Of a DNA stretch of 38,985 nucleotides, positions 34,553 to 38,985 are shown piece after piece. Within the stretch, counting starts at the first letter, position 1. Every line of letters begins with the position of its first letter. The notes beneath the pieces are model-generated. The model searched no databases. It saw nothing but the letters and a program-made list of their open reading frames with translations, and was not told the DNA's origin. The stretch covers positions 1 to 38,985 of the forward strand of contig JAENVX010000083.1 of assembly GCA_016650355.1 (NCBI GenBank), read 5' to 3'. Origin of the DNA: Bacteroidia bacterium. Its GTDB lineage: Bacteria; Bacteroidota; Bacteroidia; Cytophagales; Cyclobacteriaceae. The translations under genes and the position numbers were made by a program.

Positions 34553-35836
34553 CTATTGGCTAATTAACTGTTCTCTATACTTTGCTTGTATTTCCAATTC
34601 ATGATGATCAAAAAATTCCGGATCAAAATTCGCCTCTTCTAAATGGTTTATCACATACTCAATATTCTTCTTTTCTCTAATCCATTTATCAAAACACTCG
34701 TGGCGCATTCGGATGCCAAACGTATTTAATCCAATAAATTCATCAGTATATCTATCCCATACAACATGCACACATTTCAGCCCGCTAATATGTTCCCAAT
34801 AAAAATCGATTTCATTCTCCTTTAGCAAATTACCCACAGTGCCATAGGTCTGATACTCGATATCAAAAAATTTGGCTGAGTTAAACCACGGACCAGGCTC
34901 ATACTTGGTTTTGTCACCACAGATAGTTTGAGCTACCACTTCACCCATCATGCGACCGGTGTACCAAACTTGCTCAATATTTCTGCGGCCAGGCAAATCA
35001 TACTTTCGCTCGACACAATCACCCAACGCGTATACATCAGATATATTCGTTTCTAAAAATTCATTAACTAATATACCTCTCTTAGTTTCGATACCTGAGT
35101 CTTTAAGAAATTCTATATTAGGGGAAACACCTACAGTCAATCCTACAAACTGACATTCAATCGTCTCACCTGTATTTGTCACGATTGATGTTACGCGGCC
35201 ATTGTCGCCATGTATTTCTTTCAGTTCAGTTTCCAATTTCAAATCCACATGATGCGTGCGAATGTGGCGACTAATCATATTGGCTTCCTGTGCCGGAAGT
35301 ACATTATCCCAAAACTCAGTTTCACGCACTAAAAAAGTAACTTCAATTTTTCTACTCAGTAGCATTTCAGCCATCTCTATGCCGATTAGACCCCCACCTA
35401 CTATTACAGCGCGATTAATGCCCTTCGTATTTTTCTCCATGAGTTCAAGATCAGGATACCCGTATAGGCCTTGAACACCTTGTAAATCCTGCCCGGGCCA
35501 ACCAAACTTATTTGATTTCGAACCAGTAGCAAGAATCAGCTTGTCGTAGGATATAGACTTACCGGATTGAAGTGACAATGATTTTGTGTGAATATCTACT
35601 TTGGAAACCTGATCTCGTACAAGGTCAATCTTGTTTTTCTTCCAGAACCAATCTTCATAGGGCTTGGTGTGTTCATATTTCATGTGGCCCATATATACAT
35701 ACATGAGTGCTGTGCGAGAAAAGAAATGTTCTGTTTCGGCAGAAATTACAGTAACGCGATAATTACTACGTTTGCGAACATGCCTTGCAGCTGTTATGCC
35801 TGAGATTCCATTCCCAATTATGACCAAATGCTTCAT
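34553..35836 (-). CDS. NAD(P)/FAD-dependent pyridine nucleotide-disulfide-type oxidoreductase
   Basis: 427 residues with two Rossmann folds: FAD site VIIGNGISGITAARHVRK (about 4-21) and NAD(P) site VIVGGGLIGIEMAEMLL (about 144-160), and the second FAD motif VYALGDCVER (about 270-279). It resembles rubredoxin/ferredoxin reductases and NirB-type flavoprotein modules. There is no CxxxxC redox pair as in disulfide reductases. A C-terminal extension of some 100 residues follows, containing several His, Trp and Cys residues. It forms a two-gene operon with the membrane 4Fe-4S protein. Confidence 0.9.
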   Translation of the reverse strand: MKHLVIIGNGISGITAARHVRKRSNYRVTVISAETEHFFSRTALMYVYMGHMKYEHTKPYEDWFWKKNKIDLVRDQVSKVDIHTKSLSLQSGKSISYDKLILATGSKSNKFGWPGQDLQGVQGLYGYPDLELMEKNTKGINRAVIVGGGLIGIEMAEMLLSRKIEVTFLVRETEFWDNVLPAQEANMISRHIRTHHVDLKLETELKEIHGDNGRVTSIVTNTGETIECQFVGLTVGVSPNIEFLKDSGIETKRGILVNEFLETNISDVYALGDCVERKYDLPGRRNIEQVWYTGRMMGEVVAQTICGDKTKYEPGPWFNSAKFFDIEYQTYGTVGNLLKENEIDFYWEHISGLKCVHVVWDRYTDEFIGLNTFGIRMRHECFDKWIREKKNIEYVINHLEEANFDPEFFDHHELEIQAKYREQLISQ

Positions 35837-35988
35837 AAATTCTGGTTACTATTCCGCAATATCAAAAATCAACATCCCAGTTCTAGCAGGTTGTCACTCA
35901 CTTGACAGATCAAGGTACCAATTAGAATTTACTTTGTTTTAACAACATTCTAAACCCACTAATTTTTCAGTAGCTTAAGAGATTGCTT

Positions 35989-36708
35989 ATGATGAAAGCC
36001 AAAATTCTAACTATTGCATTTTACTTCACTGGATTGTCTGGCAATTCAGCTGATGTGAAATCATTTATTTCTTCAGCCGATATCTTCCTCAAAAAATATG
36101 TAAGTAATGGACAAGTATCTTATTCCAAAATCAAAGAGAATAGTATAGAAATAGAGGCCCTGTATAGGCAAATAGGAGATGCAGATCTAAACAGGCTTGA
36201 TGAGAATTCAAAAAAAGCATTTTATATAAACGCGTACAACCTTATTTCAATTTATTGGGTAACCATGAACCATCCAATAAAATCGCCCATGGATGTAAAT
36301 GGTTTTTTTGACAAGGTTGAACATACTGTTGCTACAGAACAGTTAACTTTGAATGATCTGGAGAAAAATAAATTATTGGCGCCATATAAAGATGCAAGGC
36401 TTCATTTTGTATTGGTGTGCGCAGCCAGAAGTTGTCCTCCCCTTCCCAGCTGTGCTTTTGAACCTAACATACTGGATAAGCAACTAACTGAACGGGCAAC
36501 TCTTGCCTTAAATGACAAGGAATGGATAAAAGTATATGCTGTCCAAAAAAAAGTAGAGCTGTCTAAAATTTTCGATTGGTACAAAGCTGATTTTACAGCA
36601 GATGGCAAAACTTTGCTGGATTGGATCAATCAATACAGAAAAATAAAAATACCTAACTCCTATTTGGTGAGCTACTATGAATATGATTGGGCATTGAATG
36701 CGAAGTAA
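35989..36708 (+). CDS. DUF547 domain protein, exported
   Basis: About 239 residues from ATG 35989 (a second ATG follows directly). A short leader (ILTIAFYFTGLSGNSA) indicates export. The DUF547 domain shows KKAFYINAYNLISIYWV (about 79-95) and the signature FVLVCAARSCPPLPSC (about 137-152). The family shows a conserved Cys pattern but its activity is unknown; it is distantly related to papain-like folds as far as I recall. It stands alone on this strand, with its stop 3 bases from the convergent phosphorylase gene. Confidence 0.88.
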   Translation: MMKAKILTIAFYFTGLSGNSADVKSFISSADIFLKKYVSNGQVSYSKIKENSIEIEALYRQIGDADLNRLDENSKKAFYINAYNLISIYWVTMNHPIKSPMDVNGFFDKVEHTVATEQLTLNDLEKNKLLAPYKDARLHFVLVCAARSCPPLPSCAFEPNILDKQLTERATLALNDKEWIKVYAVQKKVELSKIFDWYKADFTADGKTLLDWINQYRKIKIPNSYLVSYYEYDWALNAK

Positions 36709-36711
36709 ATC

Positions 36712-38415
36712 TTAGATTACGACCAACTCCTTTTTTGATTTTTTACGTTTTGACTCCGATGCATCAGCCATATACATTTTTTCGTAATACTCACGAGCCA
36801 TTCTGTTCGAGTCAAACATGGGAATGATGTCTTTCATACTTTGTTTCATAACCTTCATCCAGGCCTTTGGCTTATCATAATACATTGGAAGTACTTCTTT
36901 TTCCAATAAAGTAAGCAGGTTATTATTATCAGTGTCATCCTCCATTTCCACATTACTTTCATCTTCCGCAGGAGTAATAACGAAGCAATTTTCACCATGC
37001 TTGGAAAATTCAGGTACCCATCCATCAGGGATAGAAACATTAATTGATCCATTCATAGCTGCCGTCATACCACTTGTACCCGAGGCTTCGCGATACATAC
37101 GTGGATTATTCAACCAAACATCAGAGCCTTTTTTCAACAAACCAGAGAGTTCCATTTCATAACCAGTAACCACAGCACAATTAGCAAACTCTTTCGTCTT
37201 AAACATTATATCATTAAACATATCGACGGACCCATAGTCCTCCGGATAAGGTTTTCCAGCCCAAATTAACTGCACTGGATATTTTTCATTGGAGACCAAT
37301 TTTTTAAAACGATCAAAATCTCTTAGAAGCAAGTTTGCGCGCTTATATCCCGCAAAGCGTCTGGCCCAAACAATGGTAATAACATTTTCATCAAAGATTT
37401 TACCTGTTTGATTTGCCACAACTTTGAAAAGCTCACGTTTCATTTGCTTTTTCCTAAGTGCCAAGCCTTTGTCATCACCTGCCTTTAGGAAAGTATCAAG
37501 TTGGGTATCTAGCCAGTAGGTCTTGTTTTGGGCGTTAGTGATTTCCGTAATGTCACAGATTCCATCATAGCCTTCCCACATCTTCCTCGAGACAACGCCA
37601 TGCAAATAAGAAACACCATTTGCCTTGTTTGACATACGCAGTGCGGCTAATGTGTAACTAAGATTATGCTCATCCGGTGCTGACAATTTTAAAACCGTTT
37701 CCCGATCGGATCCTTGCAGAAAACCAAGGACTTCCAATGTTTTGATTGAATGTTCTTCGTTTCCAGCCTTTTCAGGAGTGTGGGTGGTAAACACCACTCT
37801 CTTCTTCACCTCCTCTAAGTCCTTGTATTTATTGAGGAGATAAAAACATAATGGCAGTGCATGCCCTTCGTTCATGTGATATATCTCTGTTTTTCTTTCT
37901 AGTACATCCAGTAATTTGGCACCACCAACACCCAACAAGATCGACTGTGCAATACGTGCTGACTCGTGAGAATCATAAAGTCGATGGCAAATCGATTGTG
38001 CTAAATAATCATTTTCACCAATGTCAGTACTTAACAAAAACATTGGCACCGTATTGAAAACATCTGGCTTAAGTAAGAATGCTTTTACGTGAACTGTATG
38101 ATTGTGAATAGTAATTGGAAACACTATGCCTGTGTCCGTTAAAAACGAGTAGTCTTTTTGGACATAGTTAGCCCTGAGTGTTCCATCTTTATTTCGCTCC
38201 TGATCATAGTAACCGTACTTCCACAATATGCCTATGCCAATTAAATTTTGCTTGAGTTCAAACGCGCTGCGCATGTGCGATCCTGCCAAAAAACCCAATC
38301 CTCCACTATATATTTTCAAAGGTTGGTCCACGGCAAACTCCATAGAGAAATAAGCCACAGGTTTAGTGTATTTTTTATCGAATTTGTAGGGGAAAAGATT
38401 AGAAAGAATAGTCAT
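36712..38415 (-). CDS. Alpha-glucan phosphorylase-like protein (GT35) lacking the PLP lysine
   Basis: 567 residues from ATG 38415 (open to a TTG at 38466 without family sequence). It belongs to the short alpha-glucan family phosphorylases: VAYFSMEFAVDQPLKIYSGG, GGLGFLAGSHMRSA, YHMNEGHALPL, WARRFAGYKRANLL and WLNNPRMYREASGTSGM. Such enzymes release glucose-1-phosphate from glycogen-like glucans. In the last motif the lysine that binds pyridoxal phosphate in phosphorylases (GNMK in glycogen phosphorylase, usually GTSGMK in the short type) is threonine: GTSGMTAAMNG, Thr451, codon at 37063-37065. It may therefore be inactive as a phosphorylase or catalyse a different reaction. The C-terminus is highly basic. 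Confidence 0.85.
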   Translation of the reverse strand: MTILSNLFPYKFDKKYTKPVAYFSMEFAVDQPLKIYSGGLGFLAGSHMRSAFELKQNLIGIGILWKYGYYDQERNKDGTLRANYVQKDYSFLTDTGIVFPITIHNHTVHVKAFLLKPDVFNTVPMFLLSTDIGENDYLAQSICHRLYDSHESARIAQSILLGVGGAKLLDVLERKTEIYHMNEGHALPLCFYLLNKYKDLEEVKKRVVFTTHTPEKAGNEEHSIKTLEVLGFLQGSDRETVLKLSAPDEHNLSYTLAALRMSNKANGVSYLHGVVSRKMWEGYDGICDITEITNAQNKTYWLDTQLDTFLKAGDDKGLALRKKQMKRELFKVVANQTGKIFDENVITIVWARRFAGYKRANLLLRDFDRFKKLVSNEKYPVQLIWAGKPYPEDYGSVDMFNDIMFKTKEFANCAVVTGYEMELSGLLKKGSDVWLNNPRMYREASGTSGMTAAMNGSINVSIPDGWVPEFSKHGENCFVITPAEDESNVEMEDDTDNNNLLTLLEKEVLPMYYDKPKAWMKVMKQSMKDIIPMFDSNRMAREYYEKMYMADASESKRKKSKKELVVI

Positions 38416-38640
38416 GCAAGTAGGAATCCAGTTAGTTTTCTTGAATTTGGATCGCGAATCTAACAAATGAGGGGCAATTCAGTTCAATAAATCAGTGTAG
38501 GGAAAGAAAAAGTCTACCGCAATCGATTGATAAGAGCATTTTCTGTAAGGAAAAATCGATTAATGTCCATCCTTAGAAATAATTTGTCCCCTCAAGTTGA
38601 TTCATAATATTAAGTAGTTAACCACTGATCACGAAACGTT

Positions 38641-38985
38641 TTACATGTATTTCAACGCGATTGAAACCTTCATTTCTCCGACAAAACTAAATTTTGCTTT
38701 TTCGAAAGATGGCGGTCCGAACATACCCATCGCATCGTTGGAGAACCCAAAACCCTCCTTTGGAATTCCAAAAGCATTTGAATCGAGTTCATCATTTTCA
38801 TTTGCATCGTGCATTACCGAGATCGCATAATCTCCAGGAGCAACATTTTCAAACGTGACCTCAACTTCACCAATTTTTGATACAGTAGTTTTCCCTTGAA
38901 GACTTTTGTTAGTGAAATCTTTCTCATTGTCGAATAATGCAACAGCAATCCTTCCGGTTGCTTCTTTAACATTTTTTATTACTAC
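38641..38985 (-). CDS. DUF2141 family protein, C-terminal part
   Basis: The minus strand is open from the window edge to a TAA at 38641-38643, giving 114 residues. They include GRIAVALFDNEKDF, VAPGDYAISVMHDANENDEL and FGIPKEGFGFSNDAMG, the conserved features of DUF2141, a beta-sandwich family of exported Bacteroidota and proteobacterial proteins of unknown function. The acidic DANENDELD resembles a calcium-binding loop. Start and signal peptide lie outside the window. The gap of 225 bases to the phosphorylase start shows no further gene. Confidence 0.88.
   Translation of the reverse strand, partial: VVIKNVKEATGRIAVALFDNEKDFTNKSLQGKTTVSKIGEVEVTFENVAPGDYAISVMHDANENDELDSNAFGIPKEGFGFSNDAMGMFGPPSFEKAKFSFVGEMKVSIALKYM

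Noticed and set aside
35933..35967. TTTG and TAATTTTT as promoter of the DUF547 gene
   Set aside because: The spacing of 23 bases is too long for the TTTG-N19-TAnnTTTG consensus and the last base of the -7 element does not match.
23734..36708. Arsenosugar biosynthesis cluster suggested by TIGR04282 transferase and DUF547 protein
   Set aside because: The two genes are more than 11 kb apart on different strands, and no arsenite methyltransferase or radical-SAM arsenosugar gene is in the window.
38645..38830. Plus-strand open frame at the right edge
   Set aside because: It is antisense to a clear DUF2141 reading frame on the minus strand.

Overview
The window looks like chromosomal DNA of a Bacteroidota bacterium, most likely from the Cytophagales side of the phylum (phylum confident, order less so). 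Reasons: the rpmB-rpmG-DUF4295 ribosomal cluster, the DUF6452/DUF6048 pair, a TonB receptor with a DUF4249 lipoprotein, BshC, many exported beta-barrel proteins, several TTG/GTG starts without an obvious Shine-Dalgarno sequence, and promoters of the form TTTG-N19-TAnnTTTG. I see no tRNA or rRNA gene, CRISPR array, insertion sequence or phage gene, and the gene content reads as ordinary host chromosome.

Layout. 1-1473: ribosomal proteins L28 (partial), L33 and a DUF4295 protein, a hairpin terminator, then ftsY. 1480-2602 (minus): DUF6048/DUF6452 envelope pair, divergent from rimO, bshC and 5-formyltetrahydrofolate cyclo-ligase (2700-6278). 6275-12469 (minus): an operon of a FecA-type TonB receptor, a DUF4249 lipoprotein and a macroglobulin-like protein with a C-terminal plug-like domain. 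12566-14532 (minus): aguA and aguB, agmatine to putrescine. 14583-17357 (minus): M16 peptidase, cupin, ispF and mnmD, tightly packed. 17581-18904 (plus): pyrH and frr, ending in a bidirectional terminator. 18965-23021 (minus): a Tat-exported TIM-barrel protein, a K+ channel, cytochrome c, SCO and MOSC proteins; a Crp/Fnr regulator (23071-23751) is divergent from MOSC. 23734-28499 (minus): three membrane/GT2 glycosyltransferases, an exported rhodanese and a TIGR04282-type transferase, apparently one operon. 28811-32758 (plus): beta-barrel, exported TPR-CHAT protease, beta-barrel. 32779-35836 (minus): a flavoprotein and a membrane 4Fe-4S protein. 35989-36708: DUF547. 36712-38415 (minus): a GT35-like glucan phosphorylase. 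38641-38985 (minus): a partial DUF2141 protein.

How genes fit together. The housekeeping part covers translation (L28, L33, RimO, Frr, MnmD), membrane targeting (FtsY), nucleotide and isoprenoid synthesis (PyrH, IspF), polyamines (AguAB) and the thiol cofactor bacillithiol (BshC). The accessory part is mostly envelope biology. The most interesting places are the barrel/CHAT/barrel module, the phosphorylase with threonine where the PLP-binding lysine is expected, the TonB receptor operon with a plug-bearing macroglobulin-like partner, and the flavoprotein/4Fe-4S pair. All functions are inferred by recognising sequence families by eye; no database search was run.
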